A stretch of DNA of 8,631 nucleotides. Source: DRWZ01 sp964601505. GTDB taxonomy: Bacteria > Calescibacteriota > Calescibacteriia > Calescibacteriales > Calescibacteriaceae. Made by a program: the position numbers and the translations under genes. Numbering within the stretch: the stretch's first letter is position 1; each line of letters begins with the position of its first letter. The stretch is taken from assembly GCA_964601505.1 (NCBI GenBank), contig CAZRNR010000071.1, forward strand, positions 1-8,631, written 5' to 3'. This document shows positions 1 through 6,511 of the stretch, piece after piece. Below the pieces are notes generated by a model that worked only from the letters and a program-made list of their open reading frames with translations, was not told the DNA's origin and did not search any database.

Positions 1-11
1 TATTTATTTGA

Positions 12-35
12 CAAAGCAGTTAAGTTATTGCTTTG
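12..35. terminator. Hairpin, possible weak terminator of an upstream unit
   Basis: CAAAGCA (12-18) is perfectly complementary to TGCTTTG (29-35). Two further pairs (G19-T28 and T20-A27) extend the stem to nine with a six-base loop. It is followed by CCTTTTG, so the T-tract is short and a C pair separates it from the stem. It could be an inefficient intrinsic terminator of whatever lies to the left, or just a chance inverted repeat. Its GC content is low. Confidence 0.28.
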
Positions 36-69
36 CCTTTTGAAAGATTTGGGTCATTTAGAATCTATG

Positions 70-98
70 TTGCATTTGAATTCAATTAAGATTATTCT
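70..98 (+). promoter_or_regulatory. Weak sigma70-like promoter candidate for rpsF-mlaE
   Basis: TTGCAT (70-75) and TATTCT (93-98) are spaced by 17 nt. They match the -35 consensus at three of six positions and the -10 consensus at four of six. In AT-rich DNA such matches are common, so this is only the best-spaced pair I can see upstream of rpsF. TATTAT at 188-193 is a better -10 hexamer but has no credible -35 in front of it. Confidence 0.2.
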
Positions 99-144
99 GT
101 TTTAGTTCTTTGTCAGAAGAATTGAACTTTGCAACTGATTGAGC

Positions 145-189
145 TTTGAGGGTAAGACAGTGGAGTAATTCAGTTTTGATTTGAGGGTA
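145..189 (+). repeat. 10-nt direct repeat TTTGAGGGTA in the rpsF leader
   Basis: Two identical copies of TTTGAGGGTA lie at 145-154 and 180-189, with starts 35 nt apart, in the untranslated stretch before rpsF. A spacing of about three and a half helical turns does not put the copies clearly on one DNA face. The repeat could be a binding site for a regulator or for an RNA-binding protein, or coincidence. No function is assigned. Confidence 0.35.
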
Positions 190-248
190 TTATGGAAAAT
201 ATTTGAAAAAGTTTTTTTTTGATCTTATTTTTATATTTTGAAGATAAT

Positions 249-662
249 ATGCAAGACATTTCAAGTGTTGTTGAGGAGAGTTTGAGTAAAGGTAAGAGAT
301 ATTTTGAGATGGAAAGTAATGTTTATAAGATAAGGGATTACGAGCTTACTATTATTCTGAGACCGGACCTGAGTGAGGCTGAGGAAAAGGAGGTCGTATC
401 ACAGATAAAATCTCAGATATTAAAAAATTTAGGCAAGATAAACTACGAAGAAGGACCTAATCAAAGAATTTTAGCATACAATATTGGTAAGTATGATAGA
501 GGTAAGTTCTACTATGTTGAGTATTCTGGTGTTGCACAGCCTGAGATAAAATTTTTGAAACTCAATCCTAATGTTTTGAGGTATCTTTTGGTTTTGAAGG
601 AACCTGTTGAAACAAAGGGACATATATGGAGAAAGAAGATGAAAGAGAATCTGAGTAAGTAG
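249..662 (+). CDS. rpsF: Small ribosomal subunit protein bS6, with N-terminal extension
   Basis: Encodes ribosomal protein S6, which binds 16S rRNA together with S18 in the platform of the 30S subunit. The diagnostic S6 start is RDYELTIILRPDLSE (residues 29-43 of this call), followed by GPNQRILAYNIGKYDRG (69-85) with the usual R/LAY-I-K pattern, and the C-terminal strand NPNVLRYLLV (106-115). The start is uncertain. ATG 249 (137 aa) has a modest GAAG upstream. An internal ATG at 309 would give 117 aa, closer to normal S6, which usually begins only a few residues before the YE motif, but it has no well-placed Shine-Dalgarno. A TTG at 219 lies inside a T-run and is unlikely. mlaE follows after 14 nt. 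rpsR, ssb and rplI, the common companions, are absent downstream. Confidence 0.88.
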   Translation: MQDISSVVEESLSKGKRYFEMESNVYKIRDYELTIILRPDLSEAEEKEVVSQIKSQILKNLGKINYEEGPNQRILAYNIGKYDRGKFYYVEYSGVAQPEIKFLKLNPNVLRYLLVLKEPVETKGHIWRKKMKENLSK

Positions 663-663
663 C

Positions 664-677
664 TCCTTTTCTAAGGA
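664..677 (+). promoter_or_regulatory. Small hairpin masking the mlaE translation start
   Basis: TCCTT (664-668) pairs with AAGGA (673-677) around a TTCT loop. The right arm contains the only Shine-Dalgarno-like AAGG and the A of the mlaE ATG. Because the rpsF stop codon (660-662) lies two bases before the stem, a ribosome finishing rpsF would be expected to melt it, which would couple translation of mlaE to rpsF. The stem is only five pairs, so the effect is conjectural. Confidence 0.25.
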
Positions 678-1411
678 TGATTACGAACTTTTTGGGTATA
701 ATTATTTTCTCTTTTAGGGCTTTGAGGGAAATTGCAAAGCCTCCCTATAGATTTTATCTTATATTTAAGGAGATAGAGTTTTCAGGTGTCAGGTCTCTTC
801 CGATAATAGCTATAACATCTATTTTTCTTGGTATGGTATTCACTCTGCATTCAATCCGCGCTTTTTCAATTGTGAAGATGGAGTCCTTGGTTGGCCCTTC
901 TGTTATGCTTTCATTTGCCCGGGAGCTTGCAAGTGGTTTTTCTGGACTTATAGTCACGGGTAGAGTTGGAGCTGCTTATTGCTCACAGATAGGAACAATG
1001 AAAATAACTGAACAGCTCGATGCACTATATATGATGGGAATATTACCGATTCACTATGTTGCCGTCCCAAAAATCATAGCTTTGGCAATAGTAATGCCAC
1101 TTATATATTTTTTCTTCATGTTCCTTGGTATGATCGGAGGAATCATATCAGCTTCTATGTATTCTATAGAACCTCTTCTCTTTCTTAAAGATGTTCATTC
1201 GTGGGTCGGAATAGATGATCTTATTCTTGGAATCGTAAAATCTTCCGCTTTCGGAATGACTATAGGCTTCACCTCATGCTACTTTGGTTTCATAACAAAA
1301 GGTAGCACAGAAGCTGTTGGACAGAAAACTACCGAATCTATAGTTTATTCTATGGTGATAATATTTATCATAAACTATATAATATCATCTCTGTACTACG
1401 CAATATTTTGA
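677..1411 (+). CDS. mlaE: MlaE/YrbE family ABC transporter permease
   Basis: Encodes an integral inner-membrane permease of the MlaE (DUF140) family, which with an MlaF-type ATPase and an MCE protein (MlaD) moves phospholipids between the membranes of Gram-negative cells. The 244-aa length is normal. The signature region runs from RELASG (82-87) through GRVGAAYCSQIGTMKITEQL (95-114) to DALYMMGILP (115-124). About five or six hydrophobic segments follow the usual layout, including 40-60, 135-160, 185-205 and 225-243. The position that is usually Glu in the AEIG/AELG motif is Gln here (Q104). The start is the only ATG after an in-frame TAA at 656-658. AAGG abuts it with no proper spacer, so initiation may be coupled to rpsF, or a TTG at 692 may be used. 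No ATPase or MCE gene is seen next to it, so its partners must be elsewhere or to the left of the window. Confidence 0.9.
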   Translation: MITNFLGIIIFSFRALREIAKPPYRFYLIFKEIEFSGVRSLPIIAITSIFLGMVFTLHSIRAFSIVKMESLVGPSVMLSFARELASGFSGLIVTGRVGAAYCSQIGTMKITEQLDALYMMGILPIHYVAVPKIIALAIVMPLIYFFFMFLGMIGGIISASMYSIEPLLFLKDVHSWVGIDDLILGIVKSSAFGMTIGFTSCYFGFITKGSTEAVGQKTTESIVYSMVIIFIINYIISSLYYAIF

Positions 1412-1450
1412 TCTTTTTGGATATATGTATTTTGTTATACCCAGAACGTA

Positions 1451-1478
1451 TTTTTTTCCATTAATCAAACAGTATAAT
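1451..1478 (+). promoter_or_regulatory. Candidate promoter of the actABCDEF operon
   Basis: A perfect TATAAT (1473-1478) lies in the 123-nt gap between mlaE and actA, 56 nt before the actA ATG. The -35 region at the right distance is only a T-run (TTTTTT at 1451-1456, spacing 16), so it may need an activator or an AT-rich upstream element. It is the sole intergenic gap of this size before the six-gene block, which is where an operon promoter is expected. No clear terminator of mlaE is visible in the same gap. Confidence 0.45.
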
Positions 1479-1534
1479 CTAAAAATTCCTGATTTTATGA
1501 AACAGATATGTTTGAGAATAAAAAAGTTTAAGAA

Positions 1535-2104
1535 ATGTTCTCCAGATTGAAAAGTTCTCTTTTTGTTTTCTTTGTCCTCTTCGGTGTTTTAGGAGTTTTT
1601 GCATTTGCCCAGCAAGGGAATCAAGTGAAGGAAAAAGATTTTGATTTCTGGAGAGCTGTTTTTTACAAAAACCCATTTCCTCAAAAACCTCCACAGCCTA
1701 TAAAGTTTCCTCATAATATACATGTTCAAAAGCTCGGGATTGACTGCAAATTTTGTCATTACTATGTTGAGAAATCAAAATACGCCGGTGTCCCTTCTGT
1801 CTCAGATTGTATGGGATGTCATAGATATGTTTCATCTGTTATGGATAAACCAGAAATAAAAAAACTTTTTGAATACTATGAGCAAAAGAAAAATATCCCG
1901 TGGATAAAAGTTCATAACCTGCCAGATTTTGTTAGATTTACCCATAGGATGCATATTAATGCTGGTCTTGAATGTTATGAATGCCATGGAGATGTAGCTT
2001 CTATGGATACCGCTTATAGGGTAGCTCCACTTTCTATGGATTGGTGTCTAAATTGTCACAGACAGAAAAATGCTTCAACAGAATGTAATGCATGCCATTA
2101 TTGA
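1535..2104 (+). CDS. actA: Alternative Complex III subunit A, pentaheme cytochrome c
   Basis: Encodes the multiheme cytochrome c of ACIII, which carries electrons on the outer face of the cytoplasmic membrane from the ActB clusters towards ActE or an electron acceptor. Five CxxCH heme sites are present: C71-H75, C92-H96, C147-H151, C171-H175 and C184-H188. Extra histidines that can act as distal ligands lie in FPHNIH (H60, H63), at H127 and in FTHRMH (H137, H140). This gives the five hemes expected of ActA in 189 aa. Residues 1-25 are a short basic start (R4, K6), a hydrophobic stretch and AFAQQ, so they form either a signal peptide cut after A25 or an uncleaved anchor helix. There is no other membrane segment. 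ATG 1535 directly follows an in-frame TAA and is the only reasonable start, although its ribosome site is weak (AAGAA). actB starts 18 nt downstream. Confidence 0.93.
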   Translation: MFSRLKSSLFVFFVLFGVLGVFAFAQQGNQVKEKDFDFWRAVFYKNPFPQKPPQPIKFPHNIHVQKLGIDCKFCHYYVEKSKYAGVPSVSDCMGCHRYVSSVMDKPEIKKLFEYYEQKKNIPWIKVHNLPDFVRFTHRMHINAGLECYECHGDVASMDTAYRVAPLSMDWCLNCHRQKNASTECNACHY

Positions 2105-2115
2105 AGGAGGGAGGT
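2104..2115 (+). promoter_or_regulatory. Strong doubled ribosome binding site of actB
   Basis: AAGGAGG (2104-2110) and the overlapping GGGAGGT (2109-2115) give two Shine-Dalgarno registers, 12 and 7 nt before the ATG at 2123. The first overlaps the last base of the actA stop codon. This supports ATG 2123 as the start and suggests high translation of the largest subunit. Confidence 0.75.
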
Positions 2116-2122
2116 AATAGTC

Positions 2123-5092
2123 ATGAACACTAAATCAAATGTAGATCTTTCAAGGAGGAACTTTTTTAAGATCTTTGGTAAAGGTTCTGTAGCTGTTGGA
2201 ACTATTGCATTGATTGAAAGTTGCGTTAAAAAACCAGAACCGGAAAAGCTTCTACCTTACCTTGATATCCCAGATGCAATAATCCCGGGTGTTCCATATT
2301 ACTATGCTACGACATGCTCTGGTTGCCCGGCGTCTTGTGGGATACTTGTTAAAACAGAGGATGCTATTGCAAGAAAGATAGAAGGAAATCCAGATCATCC
2401 TCTGAGTGCTGGAAAGACTTGTGCAAGGGCTCAGGCAATCTTGCACCAGCTTTATTCACCAGATAGGATCAAAGAGCATTTACTAAGGGAAGACGGCAAC
2501 TCAAGGCCTATCTCTACAGACGAAGTGATTCAAACTATAGTTGATAAGATAAAACAATCAGATCCGAAAAAGATTTTCTTGATTACGAATAACATAACGG
2601 GCAAGACTGAAAGCTTTTACATTGAGTTTGCTGATTCTATTGGGATACCGCATGAAAACATAATAAGATGGGAAACATTTTCTTTCTCTGGAATAAGAAA
2701 GGCTTGCGAGATACTATTTGGAATTTCATCGGTTCCGATTTTCAGAATAGATCAAGCAGATTTTATCCTTTCTCTTTCTGCTGATTTTCTTGATGTTGGT
2801 CCTGTTTTATATTCAAGGTGGTTCGGAAAGTTTATATCAGTTGATGAGAATACCGGAAGAAAAAATAGATTTATTCATGTATCCCCTCGCCTTAACTTGA
2901 CGGGTCAAAATGCTCAAAAGTGGATAAAGGTCAAACCCGGAGGAGAGTTGCTTTTTGCATCTCTTCTACTTAACAAGCTTATTGACGAAAAATTCCAAGA
3001 TTATTCTTATCTAAAGGTTAATGTTCCTGCAGGCCTCCAAGATAAATACGGTATATCACCAAATGATGTTGAGCTCGTAGCAAAACTTATTTTGAGTTCA
3101 AAATCACCTTTAGTTATCCCTCCTTCTTGTGGTTTTGAGACAAATATATACATAATTACTTTTCTTTTAAATTACATACTCGGGAGCTGTGGGGAAAGAA
3201 TAACCTTTGACCCTTCTTTCTCATATGACAAGCTTGCATCTTATTCAGATATAGTTTCCTTTGCAAATAAAATCAAGAGCAAGCAGGTTGATATTGTTTT
3301 TGTCCTAAATAAGTTTGACATCGTTTATACTGCTCCAAATATTCTTAGGTCTGCTTTAAAGGAAGTTCCATTTTTGGTTTCTTTCTCATATCATCAGAAT
3401 GAGACGTCGGATTTGGCTCATCTTGTTGTTGCAGATTTGCATCCTCTTGAGTCGTGGGGAGATTCGGAGATTGTAAAAGGTTTGGTGAGTTTTTACCAGC
3501 CAGTTATCAGGCCATTGTATCAGGAATATCAAGCGGAAGACATTCTGATGGCCGTTGCTAATAAAGTTAAGGAAAACGCTTTTCAGTATCAAAGCTTTAA
3601 AGATTATGTCTTCTCACAGTATTCAGATGAAGAAAGAGTGAGTTATCTTGAAAAAGGAGGATTGTTCAGATTTGATCTGAAGCGAAGTCAGGTTAGTCTC
3701 AAGCCATCTGTTGTGGATCTACTCAAAAACATAGAATTTTATGAACCAACTCAAAATATTGGCCTCTCTGCTTATCCATCTTATCACCTTTATGATGGGA
3801 GATTGGGGAACTCTCCATGGATTCAAGAATTTTTTGATGTTTCAAATAGGGTGGCATGGACGAACGTTTTTGAGATAAGTAAGAAAACTGCTCAAAAACT
3901 CGGTCTGAAAAATGGAGATATAGTTCAGGTTGATATAAATGGCAAGAGAGTTGAGCTTCCTGTCTGTGTCTATTACGGTGTAGTTGATGATGTTGTTTTT
4001 GTATCTGTTGGTCGTGGTCATAAAAAGTATGGCAGATTTTCAGCTAATGGTTATAACATATTTGAGTCTCTTGAATCATATGATAAAGATTCAGGAGAGC
4101 TTTTATATTTCATCTCGAATGTTTCTGTTTCCAAGACTGGTAAGAGGCTCAAACGTCTGACCACAAATGAAGGTGTTCCAAGACTGTTAGGTAGAGATGC
4201 TGCATTTTTCTCCACCACTCAATCATTGCCTGAACAAGACTATCATAAAAAGATCAAGGAATATGAGGAAGTTTTGAAGAAGAGATTTCAGAAAGGGGAT
4301 TGGGAAAAGTATGGAAGGGATTCTGGTAAGAAATCTCAGTATAAATGGGGTATGAATGTTGACCTTGATAAGTGCATTGGTTGTCAAGCTTGTGTGATTG
4401 CTTGTCAGATTGAAAATAATATACCTTTTGTCGGAGAAAGAGAAGTTGTTTGGGGAAGAGAGATAAATTGGATAAGGATTGAACGTTATTGGGTTTCGTC
4501 TTCTGAGATTTTGAATAAGAGTGAGCACGGTGGACACTCATTAGATGATGAAGAAATGTTTCCAGTTTTTGTTCCTATGATGTGCCAGCAGTGTGATCAT
4601 GCACCTTGCGAATATGTCTGTCCAGTTTATGCGACCGCTCATACGTCAGACGGTTTGAACTATCAGACATATAACAGATGTGTTGGAACTCGTTTCTGCG
4701 CGAACAACTGTCCTTATAAGGTAAGATATTTCAATTGGCATGATTATTATAAGAATATCCCAGAACCTCTGAATATGGCATTTAATCCGGATGTGACCGT
4801 CAGGTCAAAGGGTGTTATGGAGAAATGCACATTTTGTGTCCAGAGGATAAGGTCTGCTTATCACAATGCGAAATTGGAAAAGAGAGATGTTAAGGATGGT
4901 GAAGTTGTTCCAGCTTGTGCTCAGGTATGTCCAACGGAGGCTATAACCTTTGGAAACATCAAAGATGAGAATTCGCAAGTGTCGCAGGGGAGGAAATCAA
5001 AGAGAATTGATTGGGCGCTCAAGGAGCTTGCAACAGATCCAGCGGTTGTATATCTTGAAAAAGTTTTTGATGGAGATATTTTGAAAGAATGA
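2123..5092 (+). CDS. actB: Alternative Complex III subunit B, fused MopB-like/FeS protein
   Basis: Encodes the large peripheral iron-sulfur subunit of ACIII (989 aa), a fusion of a molybdopterin-oxidoreductase-like domain with a ferredoxin-like domain that passes electrons from the membrane subunits to the c-type cytochromes. A Tat-type signal, SRRNFFKIFG (10-19), is followed by a hydrophobic stretch and a possible lipobox ending IESC (C34). The N-terminal domain has C65-x2-C68-x3-C72-x27-C100, a complete MopB cluster motif, and EGNPDHPLS (87-95). The dinucleotide-binding-like segment lies at about 576-660. No obvious Mo-ligand residue is seen, as expected for ActB. The C-terminal domain carries C751/C754/C757/C761, C821/C824/C829/C833, C853/C859/C863 (CVGT, with Thr replacing the second Cys, typical of a [3Fe-4S] site), and C902/C905/C932/C936. 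It ends with the ActB-like WALKELATDPAVVYL. The full-length fusion excludes a plain DmsA or PsrA protein. Confidence 0.95.
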   Translation: MNTKSNVDLSRRNFFKIFGKGSVAVGTIALIESCVKKPEPEKLLPYLDIPDAIIPGVPYYYATTCSGCPASCGILVKTEDAIARKIEGNPDHPLSAGKTCARAQAILHQLYSPDRIKEHLLREDGNSRPISTDEVIQTIVDKIKQSDPKKIFLITNNITGKTESFYIEFADSIGIPHENIIRWETFSFSGIRKACEILFGISSVPIFRIDQADFILSLSADFLDVGPVLYSRWFGKFISVDENTGRKNRFIHVSPRLNLTGQNAQKWIKVKPGGELLFASLLLNKLIDEKFQDYSYLKVNVPAGLQDKYGISPNDVELVAKLILSSKSPLVIPPSCGFETNIYIITFLLNYILGSCGERITFDPSFSYDKLASYSDIVSFANKIKSKQVDIVFVLNKFDIVYTAPNILRSALKEVPFLVSFSYHQNETSDLAHLVVADLHPLESWGDSEIVKGLVSFYQPVIRPLYQEYQAEDILMAVANKVKENAFQYQSFKDYVFSQYSDEERVSYLEKGGLFRFDLKRSQVSLKPSVVDLLKNIEFYEPTQNIGLSAYPSYHLYDGRLGNSPWIQEFFDVSNRVAWTNVFEISKKTAQKLGLKNGDIVQVDINGKRVELPVCVYYGVVDDVVFVSVGRGHKKYGRFSANGYNIFESLESYDKDSGELLYFISNVSVSKTGKRLKRLTTNEGVPRLLGRDAAFFSTTQSLPEQDYHKKIKEYEEVLKKRFQKGDWEKYGRDSGKKSQYKWGMNVDLDKCIGCQACVIACQIENNIPFVGEREVVWGREINWIRIERYWVSSSEILNKSEHGGHSLDDEEMFPVFVPMMCQQCDHAPCEYVCPVYATAHTSDGLNYQTYNRCVGTRFCANNCPYKVRYFNWHDYYKNIPEPLNMAFNPDVTVRSKGVMEKCTFCVQRIRSAYHNAKLEKRDVKDGEVVPACAQVCPTEAITFGNIKDENSQVSQGRKSKRIDWALKELATDPAVVYLEKVFDGDILKE

Positions 5093-5100
5093 AAGCAAGT

Positions 5101-5106
5101 GGAGGT
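5101..5106 (+). promoter_or_regulatory. Ribosome binding site that fixes the actC start
   Basis: GGAGGT sits seven nt before ATG 5114. The longest open frame begins at a GTG (5099) that overlaps this site, so that GTG cannot be the start and the five extra codons are leader sequence. Confidence 0.8.
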
Positions 5107-5113
5107 AAGATCT

Positions 5114-6511
5114 ATGAGATCAGAAGGAGAGAGGAGGATAGCCATTGATATACATGAGGGGATGTCCCCTGAAGCGAAGGAGTATGGAAAGCAATTTTCT
5201 TACTCTGAGATATCTGAGGAGATATGGCGTGCTTCCCAGAAGCCTTCTTTGATGTATTTTTTAGCTTTAGGTTTTTGTGTTTCGCTCGTTCTTCTCGGTC
5301 TTGGAACTTTTGCTTACATGGTCATAAGGGGGATGGGAGTTGCTGGATTCACGCCACCTATTTTTTGGGTCCATTTCATAGTTAATTTCGTTTTCTGGGT
5401 TGGTATCGCTCACTCGGGAACTTTGATTTCGGCCGTTTTGCATCTTTTCCGTTCAAAGTGGAGAAGAGGGATATTTAGAATAGCGGAAGCTATGACAGTT
5501 TTTGCTGTTCTCACTGCCGGTCTTTTCCCCCTTATTCATATAGGTCGTCAGTGGTATTTCTATTGGCTTGTTCCGTATCCTAACCGTGGGATGTGGGTTA
5601 ATTTCAAATCAGCTTTGATGTGGGATTTCGTTGCAGTTTTGACATACCTTACCGTAAGTGCAATGTTCTTTTATGTCGGCATGATCCCTGACCTTGCTAC
5701 TTTCAGAGATAGAGCCAAAGGTATAAGGAAATTTATCTACTCTTTGCTTTCTTTGGGATGGAAAGGAACAGATAAAGAATGGAGACATTACAATAGGTCA
5801 TATATGTTCTTTGCTGCTTTTGCAACTCCACTTGTCATATCGGTTCACTCCGTTGTGTCTTTAGACTTTGCTTCCGGTGTTATCCCAGGTTGGCAAAGTA
5901 CTATATTCCCCCCATACTTTGTTGCTGGTGCTATATTCTCTGGGATGGCTATGGTCGTGACTATAGTGACTCCATTAAGAAAACTTATGCGTCTTGAAAA
6001 ATTTATAACAGACTGGCACTATGATCATATGGGAAAGATAATCCTTGTAACCGGCCTTATAGTTACATACTCTTATGTTGTTGAGTTTGTTTTGGCATTA
6101 TTTTCTGGTAACATTTATGAGTATCAGCAGTTTATATACCGGGCAACAGGTGATTACAAACTACCGTTTTGGGGGATGGTTTTCTGCAATTGTGTAGTTC
6201 CTCTTCTTATGATTTCTAAAAAAGTCAGAACAAATGTTTGGCTGATGTTTGTTCTTTCAATATTTGTTAATATAGGGATGTGGCTTGAAAGATTCAACAT
6301 AATAATGATATCTCTATCTCATGATTTCCTCCCATATGCTTTTGGGACTTATATTATGAGGTGGCCGGAATGGGCTATAACACTTGCAAGCTTTGGTTGG
6401 TTCTTCATGTGGTTCCTTCTTTTCGCTAAGTTTTTCCCTGTCATATCAATTGCAGAAACAAAAGAACTTGTTCCAAAACCTTATAGAAAAGGAGGGGATG
6501 TCCATGGGTAA
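5114..6511 (+). CDS. actC: Alternative Complex III subunit C, NrfD/PsrC-like quinol-oxidising membrane protein
   Basis: Encodes a polytopic NrfD/PsrC-family membrane protein of 465 aa, regarded in ACIII as the quinol-oxidising subunit that contacts the ActB cluster domain. About ten hydrophobic segments are visible, e.g. 47-71, 82-108, 125-144, 167-190, 231-249, 266-286, 306-330, 352-367, 375-395 and 418-442. Typical family blocks are WVGIAHSGTLISAV (95-108, H100), PLIHIGRQWYFYW (139-151, H142), MWDFVAVLTYL (169-179, D171) and SVHSVVSLDFA (243-253). H142 and D171 are candidates for the quinol and proton site, by position in the family rather than by any test. The N-terminal 40 residues are polar and acidic. 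The gene starts 21 nt after actB and overlaps actD by 8 nt. Confidence 0.94.
   Translation: MRSEGERRIAIDIHEGMSPEAKEYGKQFSYSEISEEIWRASQKPSLMYFLALGFCVSLVLLGLGTFAYMVIRGMGVAGFTPPIFWVHFIVNFVFWVGIAHSGTLISAVLHLFRSKWRRGIFRIAEAMTVFAVLTAGLFPLIHIGRQWYFYWLVPYPNRGMWVNFKSALMWDFVAVLTYLTVSAMFFYVGMIPDLATFRDRAKGIRKFIYSLLSLGWKGTDKEWRHYNRSYMFFAAFATPLVISVHSVVSLDFASGVIPGWQSTIFPPYFVAGAIFSGMAMVVTIVTPLRKLMRLEKFITDWHYDHMGKIILVTGLIVTYSYVVEFVLALFSGNIYEYQQFIYRATGDYKLPFWGMVFCNCVVPLLMISKKVRTNVWLMFVLSIFVNIGMWLERFNIIMISLSHDFLPYAFGTYIMRWPEWAITLASFGWFFMWFLLFAKFFPVISIAETKELVPKPYRKGGDVHG
6488..6497 (+). promoter_or_regulatory. Ribosome binding site inside the actC end, selects the actD start
   Basis: AAAGGAGGGG lies within the last codons of actC. 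GGAGG (6491-6495) is 8 nt from ATG 6504 but only 2 nt from the in-frame ATG at 6498. The downstream ATG is therefore the better start, although the two products differ only by Met-Ser. Confidence 0.7.

Larger units (their letters stand above)
1..248. other. Leader/intergenic region upstream of rpsF, no convincing gene
   Basis: This AT-rich stretch holds no gene I can support. Frame +1 is open from the window edge to a TAG at 103-105 (34 codons), so it could be the tail of an upstream gene, but that length is expected by chance at this base composition and the peptide is not recognisable. The minus strand shows only very short frames. Structures seen are a hairpin at 12-35, a direct repeat TTTGAGGGTA at 145-154 and 180-189, and a run of nine T at 212-220. 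No CCG trinucleotide occurs here, so the S6:S18-binding leader motif known from many rpsF operons, which carries a conserved CCG, is not evident. Confidence 0.5.

Noticed and set aside
8..13. Perfect -35 hexamer TTGACA
   Set aside because: No -10-like sequence occurs 16-18 nt downstream, and the hexamer overlaps the stem of the hairpin at 12-35.
1..105. Open frame from the left edge to TAG 103-105, possible tail of an upstream gene
   Set aside because: Thirty-four codons without a stop is not surprising in this base composition, the peptide is unrecognisable and a hairpin lies inside it. It is left as leader sequence.
212..220. Nine-T run before rpsF as a terminator or slippage site
   Set aside because: There is no stable GC stem in front of it and it is not within a coding sequence, so no role can be supported.
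1419..1457. Possible terminator after mlaE: GG-TATA paired with TATA-CC, then a T7 run
   Set aside because: The stem is about six mostly A-T pairs with a bulge and a ten-base loop, and the T-run begins nine bases after it. That is too weak to call.
4223..4541. Two overlapping minus-strand open frames of 95 and 104 codons inside actB
   Set aside because: They lie opposite the well-conserved ActB coding sequence, have no family likeness and are compositional shadows.
6384..6503. Longer N-terminus for ActD beginning at 6384
   Set aside because: It lies wholly inside actC, has no ribosome site and adds residues unlike ActD. A strong site precedes ATG 6504.
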